From contig JBBAFS010000021.1 in assembly GCA_041655255.1 (NCBI GenBank), positions 1-24,884 of the forward strand: DNA of 24,884 nt. Direction: 5' to 3'. The notes beneath the pieces are model-generated. The model was not told where the DNA came from, did no database searches, and saw only the letters and a program-made list of their open reading frames with translations. This stretch comes from JBBAFS01 sp041655255. GTDB taxonomy: Bacteria; Spirochaetota; Spirochaetia; Sphaerochaetales; Sphaerochaetaceae. Position 1 is the first letter of the stretch, and each line of letters opens with the position of its first letter. Of this stretch, positions 16,574 through 23,606 are shown one piece after another. The translations under genes were made by a program, and so were the position numbers.

Positions 16574-17166
16574 GAGAGTCACACCTTCGTTTATATATGG
16601 GACTGATTACCCTCCCTGCATTGTTGTTACAACCCTCTTTAGTTGGAATTTTATTACAAGCTCTGTATTGTATTGTCTTAGCGCTCTCAAGTGGAAGAAA
16701 GTTTAAAATCTTCCCCAATATGATGCTATTGGTCAGTGTCTCAGCAGCTCACCTGTTACAACCTAACGGGTTACAACTCTTTAGTATTGGATCGTTTGTG
16801 GTTACCTTAGGTGCTCTTTTATTAGGAGCACGTAAGGCCTTAGTGTTAATCTCACTATTATATATCTCTCATTATATGGTGGCTTCACGTCCTCAATTTC
16901 CAGGAAAGCTAGGTCAACTTATTTCGATGCAGTTTTACTATCTCAATGAGATCACGAGTACATGGTCTTCTATTCACCCCAAGCGCCCCTTTATTGAAGC
17001 AATTGATCACTTATTAGAACAGGTAGAGAAACAAGAGTATACCCACGTGGAAGTAGCTGTGACACATGCAACTTTTGGTTCACTGATGTGGAAGCTCTTC
17101 CACATCATGATACTTTGGGCTTTGTATATAGCAGGCAGTTCTGGGTGGCTTTTTTCAATAATTTAG
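16570..17166 (+). CDS. Polytopic membrane protein, possibly EcfT-like transmembrane component
   Basis: Start chosen at ATG 16570 (198 residues), which overlaps the preceding stop as ATGA and follows GAGGT at 16561-16565. The first ~110 residues form about four or five membrane helices. A cytoplasm-type amphipathic stretch follows (residues ~115-165, with Q-F-Y-Y-L-N-E-I-T-S-T-W), then a final membrane helix. That layout, directly after an S-component-like protein, resembles the T-component of ECF transporters, but I do not see a clear Ala-Arg-Gly coupling motif, so the assignment is tentative. No ATPase (EcfA) gene is in the window. The last 4 bases overlap apbE on the opposite strand. Confidence 0.55.
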   Translation: MRESHLRLYMGLITLPALLLQPSLVGILLQALYCIVLALSSGRKFKIFPNMMLLVSVSAAHLLQPNGLQLFSIGSFVVTLGALLLGARKALVLISLLYISHYMVASRPQFPGKLGQLISMQFYYLNEITSTWSSIHPKRPFIEAIDHLLEQVEKQEYTHVEVAVTHATFGSLMWKLFHIMILWALYIAGSSGWLFSII

Positions 17167-18224
17167 TTACTTATCACAAATGAGTTATTAGTAATTACAT
17201 ATGGAATGTCACCGCTTTTCATCCCATGTGAGAAAAAGAGGTGGTGTTGATCATCAGCAATAATGGTCTCCACATCTTCAAGTGAATTAATGAGATCTAA
17301 CCCTTTTTCTAATCCTAAAGAGAACACTGCGGTAGATAAGGCATCTGCCCAAATTGATTTGTCGGTAACAATGCTGACACTACTGACATGGTTTTGCACT
17401 GGATAGCCTGTTGAGGTATCTAAGATGTGGTGGTAGATAATTCCATCTTCTTCAAAAAAGCGTTCATAAGGACCACTCGTTACTAAGGTTTGGTTATCGA
17501 GATCTAAAACAATGATATGTTCTCCTCGATCGAGTTCTGGATTTTGTATCCCGATTCTCCATCTACTACCATCGGCTTTCAGGCCCATAGCCAACACATT
17601 ACCACCTAAGTTAATAATAGCTTGTTGTACATTGTTCTCTCTGAGTACTCGAGCAGCTTCATCAGCAGCATACCCTTTCGCAATTCCACCAACATCGAGC
17701 ATCATGCCACTGTGAAGAAGTTTAACACTGTAATTTGATTCATCTAACTCAACTTGGGTGTAATCGATGAGAGTGAGTAAGTGATCGATCTCTTGTTGTG
17801 AGGGGCGTCGTGGGTTATCTCCTGCAATATCCCATGCATCAACTAATGGTCCTACTGTAGGATCAAAAGCACCCCCGCTTAAAGCGGCTGCCTCTAAGGC
17901 AGTTTTAATGACATAGAATGTATCAGGAGAAACTTCTACGAAATGTTTGCCACTTGCTTCATTGATTAAAGCTATCTCACTGGTATCTAAGTGGAGACTC
18001 ATTCGATCTTCGATCTCTTCAAGACGTCTAAAAACTTTTTCAAAAGCTTCTTTTGTCGGATTATCGTAAATAGTGATACGACACACGGTGCCTAAATGGA
18101 CCTCAGTACGGGCTTGAGGTTCTTTCGTATGAGGTTTATCTGTACGAACACAAGAAAAAGCGAGAAAAAGGAGGAAAAGTGTTCCGATAAAAATAAACCG
18201 AATTGCATTTTTATTCTGTTTCAT
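17163..18224 (-). CDS. apbE: ApbE-family FAD:protein FMN transferase lipoprotein (FmnB-like)
   Basis: I start this at ATG 18224 (353 residues) because it opens directly into a signal peptide with F-S-C25 as lipobox; the 17-codon extension upstream does not fit one. ApbE motifs are present: G-T-V-C-R-I-T, A-F-D-P-T-V-G-P-L-V-D-A-W, D-V-G-G-I-A-K-G-Y-A-A-D, I-N-L-G-G-N, and the FAD/Mg-binding H-I-L-D-T-S-T-G-Y-P-V with A-D-A-L-S-T-A downstream. It moves FMN from FAD to threonine of target proteins outside the cytoplasm. The two-domain FMN-binding lipoprotein 1.6 kb away is the obvious substrate. No ribosome site precedes the ATG. It is convergent with the EcfT-like gene and divergent from ndh2. 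Confidence 0.9.
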   Translation of the reverse strand: MKQNKNAIRFIFIGTLFLLFLAFSCVRTDKPHTKEPQARTEVHLGTVCRITIYDNPTKEAFEKVFRRLEEIEDRMSLHLDTSEIALINEASGKHFVEVSPDTFYVIKTALEAAALSGGAFDPTVGPLVDAWDIAGDNPRRPSQQEIDHLLTLIDYTQVELDESNYSVKLLHSGMMLDVGGIAKGYAADEAARVLRENNVQQAIINLGGNVLAMGLKADGSRWRIGIQNPELDRGEHIIVLDLDNQTLVTSGPYERFFEEDGIIYHHILDTSTGYPVQNHVSSVSIVTDKSIWADALSTAVFSLGLEKGLDLINSLEDVETIIADDQHHLFFSHGMKSGDIPYVITNNSFVISN

Positions 18225-18230
18225 GTTACT

Positions 18231-18259
18231 ACTATACAAGTGATATATCGCATTGCGAA
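18231..18259 (-). promoter_or_regulatory. Candidate promoter of apbE, predicted leaderless
   Basis: On the minus strand, TTCGCA (18259-18254), a 17-bp spacer and TATAGT (18236-18231). The -10 box ends 6 bases before the ATG at 18224, with no Shine-Dalgarno sequence. Confidence 0.4.
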
Positions 18260-18269
18260 TAAAACGGCA

Positions 18270-18286
18270 AGTCACCTCGGGTGGCT
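18270..18286. other. Small hairpin in the apbE-ndh2 divergent region
   Basis: AGTCACC (18270-18276) pairs with GGTGGCT (18280-18286) around a TCG loop, with one G-T pair, followed by a T-rich stretch. A GATAAT at 18303-18308 could be the ndh2 -10 box, but it lacks a good -35. The role of the hairpin is unclear. Confidence 0.3.
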
Positions 18287-18356
18287 GTTTGCTTTTATGG
18301 GCGATAATTTAGAGATTTTACGGTTTTCGAACCATAAGGGAAATAAGGAGTGATTC

Positions 18357-20333
18357 ATGGATAAGAAGAGAATTGTTATTCTTGGAGGAGGATATGCCGG
18401 AGTCCATGCGGCGAAGATCCTTCATAAAGCATTCAAGAAGCATAGAGACAAAGTCTCTGTAACGCTTATTGATCGTCATAATTATCATACCCTCATGACT
18501 GAGTTGCACGAGGTTGCGGGAAACCGTGTCGATGTCGATTCTGTAAAAATATCGTTTGATCGAATTTTTTCTGGAACGAAAGTGAATGTCGTTCGTGATG
18601 AGATTGTGAATATCGACTTTAAGAAGCAAGTCCTCGAAGGAGAGAGTGCTTCCTACCCGTATGATCAATTACTCATTGGAACTGGGGCCGAACCTACAGA
18701 CTTCAATATTCCTGGTGTAAAGGAACACTCCTTTTACCTATGGAGTTTAGAAGACGCCCTTCGTATTAAACGTCATATCATCGATATGGTTATTGGAGCC
18801 TCTTACGAGAAAAATGCCGAAAAGCGGAAGCAAATGCTCACCTTTGCTGTTGCAGGGGGAGGATTCACCGGTGTTGAACTTGTTGGAGAGCTTATTGAGT
18901 GGCTTCCTACTCTCTGTAAAGAGTATGGAGTAGACTCAAGCGAAGTTCGTCTACTGAACGTTGAAGCATTAGGTTCAATTCTCAACATGCTTACCGACAA
19001 GCCTCGAGAGAAAGCTGTCGAGTACATGGAAAAGAACGGTGTTGAAGTAAGAACTAATAGCCTTATTGTCAATGTAGATGAAGAGGGCTTTACCATCAAA
19101 GATGGAGAGACCATTAAGACTAAAACCTTAGTGTGGACTTGTGGTGTTCGTGGAACTACTTTCTTGCACAACCTCCCACTCACTCCTGGAAAGGTTCAAA
19201 GAAAACAAGTCGATGAGTTTATGAGATCTCCTGATCACGAGAACGTCTACTTAGCTGGAGATGGCATCTGGTTCATGGAAGATGGTAAACCTGTTGGACA
19301 AATTGTTGAGGCTGCTGAACAAACAGCTGCAACTGCTGCTCAAGGGATTATCTACAACATTAAAACAGCACTTGGTCTTAAAGCAAAAGAGCCCGAACCA
19401 TTTAAATCAAACTTCCACGGCTTTATGGTCTCCATTGGTGGACGATACGCCGTAAGTAACACCATGGGCATCGTGATGTACGGTTTCTTTGCCCAAGCGA
19501 TTAAACACTTAGTAAACATGTACTACCAATTTGGTGTATGTGGAATCAACGGAGCGTGGAACTACTTCAAACATGAGATCCTCGAAATTAAAGATCGAAG
19601 AAGTCTCATCGGAGGATTTGCAGCTTATCGTGTACCCCCATATTGGATTGCGTTTTTACGTGTTTATTTGGGAGTCATGTGGCTCATTGAAGGTATTAGT
19701 AAAATCACAACTGGTTGGCTCACCGATACAACTGGTAGCAAAGTCTACTGGGGTGCAGTCGATATCCTCAGTGGTTCAACTGTTACCGTAGAAGAGATTG
19801 TTGAAGCGAACGCTGCATACGATGTAGCTGGAGCTACTGTTGCTGCTGCACACGAAGTAGTCACTGAAGCAGTCAGTGCCGCTAGTGGTGCTGGTGGTGA
19901 AGTTGCTCAATTTGCTCCACCTCTGTTAAGCGAGCCCACACGATTATTTAACTGGATTAATGAGACCTTTGTAGCACAAGCTCCATATCTGTTCCAAATT
20001 ATGATCGTGTTAGCCGAAGTTGGTATTGGATTACTCTTCGTTGCAGGATTGTTCACCTTCCCCGCTGCGATTGTTTCATTGGGACTCTCGGTGATGTTCA
20101 TCATCGGAGCTTTAGCTGGTAAAGAGATTATCTGGTTCATGGCTGTCTCGATTGTGATGATGGGTGGTGCTGGACGAGCTTTAGGACTCGATTACTGGGT
20201 AATGCCTTGGATTAAGAAAGTATGGAATAAAACTCCCATTGCTAAGAAGTTCTACATCTTCATGGACGAGCCCGAGTTTACTCGCCGTCAAATGGAACGT
20301 GCTTTAGAGCGAAGTAAGGATGCCCAACTCTAG
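18357..20333 (+). CDS. ndh2: Type II NADH dehydrogenase fused to a C-terminal DoxX-like membrane region (Ndh2-like)
   Basis: The 658-residue protein is well above the ~400-450 of ordinary NDH-2. Residues 1-~410 are the two-Rossmann flavoprotein: FAD-binding I-L-G-G-G-Y-A-G-V-H at the N-terminus, NADH-binding A-G-G-G-F-T-G-V-E-L near 165, and the second FAD motif Y-L-A-G-D-G near 298. From ~428 a membrane region begins (W-I-A-F-L-R-V-Y-L-G-V-M-W), followed by an Ala/Val-rich loop, three hydrophobic helices (~540-620) and G-G-A-G-R-A-L-G-L-D, which resembles DoxX. Listeria Ndh2, the EET-dedicated dehydrogenase, also has an extra C-terminal membrane domain. It should oxidise NADH and reduce a quinone at the inner membrane. 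AAGGAG at 18345-18350 sets the start. Confidence 0.87.
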   Translation: MDKKRIVILGGGYAGVHAAKILHKAFKKHRDKVSVTLIDRHNYHTLMTELHEVAGNRVDVDSVKISFDRIFSGTKVNVVRDEIVNIDFKKQVLEGESASYPYDQLLIGTGAEPTDFNIPGVKEHSFYLWSLEDALRIKRHIIDMVIGASYEKNAEKRKQMLTFAVAGGGFTGVELVGELIEWLPTLCKEYGVDSSEVRLLNVEALGSILNMLTDKPREKAVEYMEKNGVEVRTNSLIVNVDEEGFTIKDGETIKTKTLVWTCGVRGTTFLHNLPLTPGKVQRKQVDEFMRSPDHENVYLAGDGIWFMEDGKPVGQIVEAAEQTAATAAQGIIYNIKTALGLKAKEPEPFKSNFHGFMVSIGGRYAVSNTMGIVMYGFFAQAIKHLVNMYYQFGVCGINGAWNYFKHEILEIKDRRSLIGGFAAYRVPPYWIAFLRVYLGVMWLIEGISKITTGWLTDTTGSKVYWGAVDILSGSTVTVEEIVEANAAYDVAGATVAAAHEVVTEAVSAASGAGGEVAQFAPPLLSEPTRLFNWINETFVAQAPYLFQIMIVLAEVGIGLLFVAGLFTFPAAIVSLGLSVMFIIGALAGKEIIWFMAVSIVMMGGAGRALGLDYWVMPWIKKVWNKTPIAKKFYIFMDEPEFTRRQMERALERSKDAQL

Positions 20334-20338
20334 ACACT

Positions 20339-21325
20339 ATGCTTAATTTTTGGAAACATGATCCCATCTTGTTAGAAGAGCTTACGAAAGTACGCTCTTC
20401 TATCCAAGATTCTATAACTCACGCTCACGAATATGTGAGAGACCTTCTTGCCACTACGCTTTTTGCTAGTGGCAAAATGTTACGTCCAGCTTTAGCTCTT
20501 ATTAGCTCTGAGTTAGGAAAAGCTGAACAACACGAAGCTGTGATTCGGATAGCCGCTGTATTAGAGATGGTCCACATGGCCTCACTGATTCATGATGATA
20601 TTATCGACGGAGCTCAACTCAGGCGTGGGTTTGCCACCTTGCATGCCCAAGCTGGTATTAAACAAGCTGTCTTAGCTGGTGATTATCTTCTTTCTAAAGC
20701 TCTCACTCTTATTGAGAATAAAGAGGGAGATTTAGAAGCTTCAGCTGTCGCTAAAGCATTTAGTCGACTCTGTGAAAGTGAATTAGAACAAGATGGAGGT
20801 GCTGGAGATTTCTCAATCTCAATTGATACATACCTTCGTCGTATTGCCGGTAAGACTGCCTCGTTGTTTGCACTGAGTTGTTACGCTGGCGCTGCTGTAG
20901 CTCAAGGCTCGTGTAGCGACCAAAAAAGAATGCACCATATTGGCTACCTCTTAGGGATGGCATTTCAAATCGAAGATGATATCCTCGATTACCAAGGAAC
21001 TACCCACACACTGGGAAAACAGACAAACCGAGATCTCTTGTGTGGTATTCCTACCCTTCCAGTCATTGAAGCACTCGAAGTGGAAAAACAGCAAAGCGAG
21101 CATAATCGCCCATTAGCTACATTACTAAGTAAAAAGCGACTGAGTAAAAAAGATGCCCATAAAGCAGTGGCTCTTACTATTGAACTAGGTGGAGTGACTC
21201 TCTCTCAAGCACTAGCGAAAGAGTATGTTGAGCGTGCTCACAAACAGATTGCCCTATTAAGTGAACAAAGCGTTCAAGACAAACTTCTTTCGCTCTTAGA
21301 TCAATTAACAGATCGCTCTAAGTGA
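20339..21325 (+). CDS. Trans-polyprenyl diphosphate synthase, long-chain type (DmkB/IspB-like)
   Basis: The 328-residue enzyme has both aspartate-rich motifs: the first as D86-D-I-I-D followed by R-R-G, the second as E-D-D-I-L-D at about 212. The fourth and fifth residues before the first motif are Ser and Ala and not aromatic, the pattern of enzymes making long chains (quinone side chains) and not FPP or GGPP. It condenses isopentenyl diphosphate onto allylic diphosphates in the cytoplasm. It lies 5 bases after ndh2, with no ribosome site of its own, so it is probably translated by coupling; this pairing mirrors DmkB with Ndh2 in the Listeria EET locus, where the product is a demethylmenaquinone. 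The exact chain length is unknown, and a general IspB role is possible. Confidence 0.85.
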   Translation: MLNFWKHDPILLEELTKVRSSIQDSITHAHEYVRDLLATTLFASGKMLRPALALISSELGKAEQHEAVIRIAAVLEMVHMASLIHDDIIDGAQLRRGFATLHAQAGIKQAVLAGDYLLSKALTLIENKEGDLEASAVAKAFSRLCESELEQDGGAGDFSISIDTYLRRIAGKTASLFALSCYAGAAVAQGSCSDQKRMHHIGYLLGMAFQIEDDILDYQGTTHTLGKQTNRDLLCGIPTLPVIEALEVEKQQSEHNRPLATLLSKKRLSKKDAHKAVALTIELGGVTLSQALAKEYVERAHKQIALLSEQSVQDKLLSLLDQLTDRSK

Positions 21326-21331
21326 GGCTTT

Positions 21332-21562
21332 ATGACTATTGAACAACAAACCTTAGAAGCTGAGTACCAACTCACTCTCTCTGTATTAGAAGATCGTCAA
21401 ATAAGAAATGACTTTTCAATCGACGAAGTCGAAATGGAGTTACGCCACCTTCTTGTCTACCAAGGACAAGATTGGGATGGGCGTGGTGAAATAAAACACG
21501 CAGCCATCCAAGGGCAAGTCTACGCCTATGAGATCTTTATTAAACGGTACAAAGAGCGTTAA
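21332..21562 (+). CDS. Small hypothetical protein (76 residues)
   Basis: I do not recognise this protein. It is soluble-looking, charged (Glu/Gln/Arg-rich), probably alpha-helical, with no signal peptide, membrane segment, cysteine pair or repeat. A GAGG ribosome element lies just before the ATG, and it follows the polyprenyl synthase gene by 6 bases, so it is probably the third gene of the ndh2 operon. The C-terminal part has an aromatic W-D-G-R-G-E-I-K-H-A-A-I-Q-G-Q segment that could be a conserved core. Its last 4 bases overlap the aldo/keto reductase gene tail to tail. Good ribosome-site and operon context support it as real; function is unknown. Confidence 0.6.
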   Translation: MTIEQQTLEAEYQLTLSVLEDRQIRNDFSIDEVEMELRHLLVYQGQDWDGRGEIKHAAIQGQVYAYEIFIKRYKER

Positions 21563-22383
21563 AAAAACGTTCTTGGATCAAAGCCAATTCTCTTATCACT
21601 CTCTAATGCATCAAGTTCATCCATCTCTTGTTGTGTTAATGAAAAATCGAAGATCTCAATATTCTCTTTAATTCTATGAGGATGAACCGACTTAGGGATC
21701 GGAATCATGTTGTGTTGTATGTGCCACCTCAGTACCACCTGGGCCACACTTTTTTGATACTTGAGAGCAAAGCTTTGAATTAAAGGAATATCTAATGAGC
21801 CTCTTACTAGTGGAGAGTACGACTGAATCTGAATCGAGTGTTTTTCACAAAACTCTCTCACCTTTCGTTGTTGAAAAAGCGGATGTACCTCTATTTGGTT
21901 TATTGCTGGGATGATGTGGGCGTGATCTAAGAGTTTTTCTAAGTGAGAAATTTCAAAATTACTCACCCCAATAGTGCGTACCTTTTTCTCTTCGTATAAC
22001 GTCTCTAATGCTTTGTAGGTAGGAAGAACATCGTTATGTCCTGGCCAATGAATGAGATAGAGATCGAGATAATCAGTACCTAATGTTTTAAGAGTGTGAT
22101 CAAAAGCCTTAAGGGTTTTTTCGTAGCCATGATCACTATTCCACACCTTTGATGTGATAAAGATCTCTTCTCTTTCTACGGGTGATGACTTGAGTGCTTT
22201 TCCCAAGGCGTGTTCATTACCGTAGATTGAGGCAGTATCAAATAAACGATATCCACTACGTAGAGCACTGTGGACACTTCTTGTCACAATTGCATCAGAA
22301 CCCATCTTAAAGAGGCCAAGGCCTATCGGTGGAATTGCAATAGTATTATTCAATACAATGCGATTATCTTTGTGTGTGACCAT
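21559..22383 (-). CDS. Aldo/keto reductase (2,5-diketo-gluconate reductase type)
   Basis: The 274-residue TIM-barrel oxidoreductase has the complete AKR tetrad: D49, Y54 (DTASIYGNE), K79 (TSKVWNSD) and H112 (LIHWPG). The NADPH-binding end motif I-P-K-S-V-H-P-x-R-I-K-E-N is near the C-terminus. It should reduce small aldehydes or ketones using NADPH in the cytoplasm; the physiological substrate is not evident. An AGAGGGG ribosome site precedes the ATG. The gene is divergent from the rhodanese lipoprotein across a dyad-rich 147-bp region and converges with the small hypothetical gene by a 4-base overlap. Nothing ties it to the EET-type genes. Confidence 0.92.
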   Translation of the reverse strand: MVTHKDNRIVLNNTIAIPPIGLGLFKMGSDAIVTRSVHSALRSGYRLFDTASIYGNEHALGKALKSSPVEREEIFITSKVWNSDHGYEKTLKAFDHTLKTLGTDYLDLYLIHWPGHNDVLPTYKALETLYEEKKVRTIGVSNFEISHLEKLLDHAHIIPAINQIEVHPLFQQRKVREFCEKHSIQIQSYSPLVRGSLDIPLIQSFALKYQKSVAQVVLRWHIQHNMIPIPKSVHPHRIKENIEIFDFSLTQQEMDELDALESDKRIGFDPRTFF

Positions 22384-22397
22384 AATCTTTCCCCTCT

Positions 22398-22441
22398 TTC
22401 AACTGATATATGAACACGTTGTCATATGATTATCAGTTGAA
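22398..22441. promoter_or_regulatory. Operator-like nested dyads between the aldo/keto reductase and rhodanese genes
   Basis: A perfect 11-bp inverted repeat, TTCAACTGATA (22398-22408) / TATCAGTTGAA (22431-22441), encloses a 20-bp palindrome of the form ATATGA-nn-ACGT-nn-TCATAT (22408-22427). The symmetry and length suit a dimeric regulator. The regulator is not identifiable. The rest of the gap to 22530 is AT-rich with TATATAT stretches that could hold the rhodanese promoter. Confidence 0.5.
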
Positions 22442-22530
22442 GCTTATCGATAAAAATACATCTATTCAACCAATGATATATATGTTATATATGTATATAT
22501 ACCAGTCAAATCACGCGTATAGGAGTTAAT

Positions 22531-23478
22531 ATGAAGCGTAACATGTTTTTAGTCTTCACGGTTGTCCTTCTTTCAGTTCTCGCACTCACTGGGTGCGGTA
22601 AAAAAGAGGCTACCCCAACTGCTACGGCCCCAGCACCTGCTGCTGCCGTTGCTGCCGCCCCGGCTGAGCCTGCAATCGATAAAGATGCAGTCTTAACTGC
22701 TGCTGCAAAAGAGTATTTTGCACAGATTGCTACAAACAATAATATCATGAGTGCTACTGACCTTAAAGATATGTTGGATGACAATCCACAAGCAGTTATG
22801 ATTTTAGATATTAGAGCTGCTGCCGACTTTGAAGCTGGCCACATCGATGGCGCTGTCCACAGTAACTGGGCAGACCTTGGTGATGTCCTTACAAAAATCC
22901 CAACAAACCGACAAGTTGTTGTTGCCTGTTACTCAGGTCAAACAGCTGGACAAGCTATTGCAGCTTTACGTTTAGCTGGTTTTTCTAATGTGAAATCATT
23001 AGCCGGTGGAATGGGTGGATGGAGTGGAGCAGGTCTTGATGTCACTGCTACCGGAGCCAATCCTTTAGCAAGCAAAAATGATGTTTCAAAACCAAGAAAT
23101 GCTGAACAAGAAGTTCTTTGGGAAGCTGCAAAAGCTAACTTTGCTTCTGTTGGTAAAGATGGAAACAAAATCATCAGCTCACAAGATCTCTATGATGCCT
23201 TAGAGACCAACCCACGAGCTTTCAACGTGATTGATATCCGAGGAAAGAGCGATTGGGACGCTGGTCACATCGTAGGTTCTACCCATGTTGCATGGGCACA
23301 AATGGGCAATGCTCTTGATACATTACCCAAAAACGGTAGAATTGTAATTGCCTGTTTCTCAGGTCAAACTGCTGGTCAAACAGTTGGTGTTCTGAGAACC
23401 CTTGGTTATGATGCATACTCTCTCGCTGGAGGGATGAACAACGGTTGGGGCCCATCTGGGTTACCACTGGAGAAATAA
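22531..23478 (+). CDS. Lipoprotein with two tandem rhodanese (sulfurtransferase) domains
   Basis: The 315-residue product begins with a signal peptide and L-T-G-C22 lipobox, then an Ala/Pro-rich linker (~28-50), so it is exported and lipid-anchored. Two homologous rhodanese domains follow, each preceded by an I-x-S-A/S-x-D-L helix. Their active-site cysteines are C133 in CYSGQTAG and C275 in CFSGQTAG, and both have V-I/L-D-I-R and A-G-H-I elements. Both domains keep the catalytic Cys, unlike classic two-domain rhodaneses, where the first domain is inactive. It should carry persulfide (or perselenide) outside the cytoplasm. AGGAG at 22521-22525 gives the ribosome site. It precedes the tRNA-Sec and selA genes, separated by a terminator. 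Confidence 0.88.
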   Translation: MKRNMFLVFTVVLLSVLALTGCGKKEATPTATAPAPAAAVAAAPAEPAIDKDAVLTAAAKEYFAQIATNNNIMSATDLKDMLDDNPQAVMILDIRAAADFEAGHIDGAVHSNWADLGDVLTKIPTNRQVVVACYSGQTAGQAIAALRLAGFSNVKSLAGGMGGWSGAGLDVTATGANPLASKNDVSKPRNAEQEVLWEAAKANFASVGKDGNKIISSQDLYDALETNPRAFNVIDIRGKSDWDAGHIVGSTHVAWAQMGNALDTLPKNGRIVIACFSGQTAGQTVGVLRTLGYDAYSLAGGMNNGWGPSGLPLEK

Positions 23479-23489
23479 CCAAACATAAC

Positions 23490-23515
23490 AGGGGTGCCAC
23501 ATAGGCACCCCTTTT
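23490..23515 (+). terminator. Rho-independent terminator after the rhodanese gene, abutting tRNA-Sec
   Basis: AGGGGTGCC / GGCACCCCT forms a 9-bp stem with an ACATA loop, followed by a short T run (23512-23515). The tRNA 5' end is the very next base. Confidence 0.8.
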
Positions 23516-23603
23516 GGAAGCAGATGGGATCTGGTGGTTCCCGCGGTCTTCAAAACCGTTGGCTGTAAAAAAGCAGCGGCAGGTTCGATTCCTGCCTCTT
23601 CCG
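23516..23603 (+). tRNA. selC: Selenocysteine tRNA, anticodon UCA
   Basis: The 88-nt gene has G-G-A-A-G at the 5' end, a long D stem (GGGATC/GTTCCC with one T-T mismatch), an anticodon stem GCGGT/ACCGT enclosing loop CT-TCA-AA (anticodon UCA), an extended variable arm (GCTG/CAGC with an A-rich loop), and a T arm GCAGG-TTCGATT-CCTGC. G is the discriminator, and CCA is not encoded. UCA anticodon, long variable arm and selA directly downstream make the identity secure. The acceptor stem is odd: the 5' strand GGAAGCAG is 8 nt, but the 3' strand CTCTTCC is only 7, so C6 must bulge for A7-G8 to pair. Suppressor tRNA is a poor alternative. Confidence 0.93.
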
Positions 23604-23606
23604 TAG

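Noticed and set aside
18803..19183. Long antisense open frame inside ndh2 (and similar ones inside aldolase, cysK-adjacent and selA regions)
   Set aside because: Shadow frames of strongly supported genes, without ribosome sites or recognisable protein features.
22474..22501. ATATAT-rich stretch as a tandem repeat
   Set aside because: No consistent repeat unit; looks like an AT-rich promoter region of the rhodanese gene.
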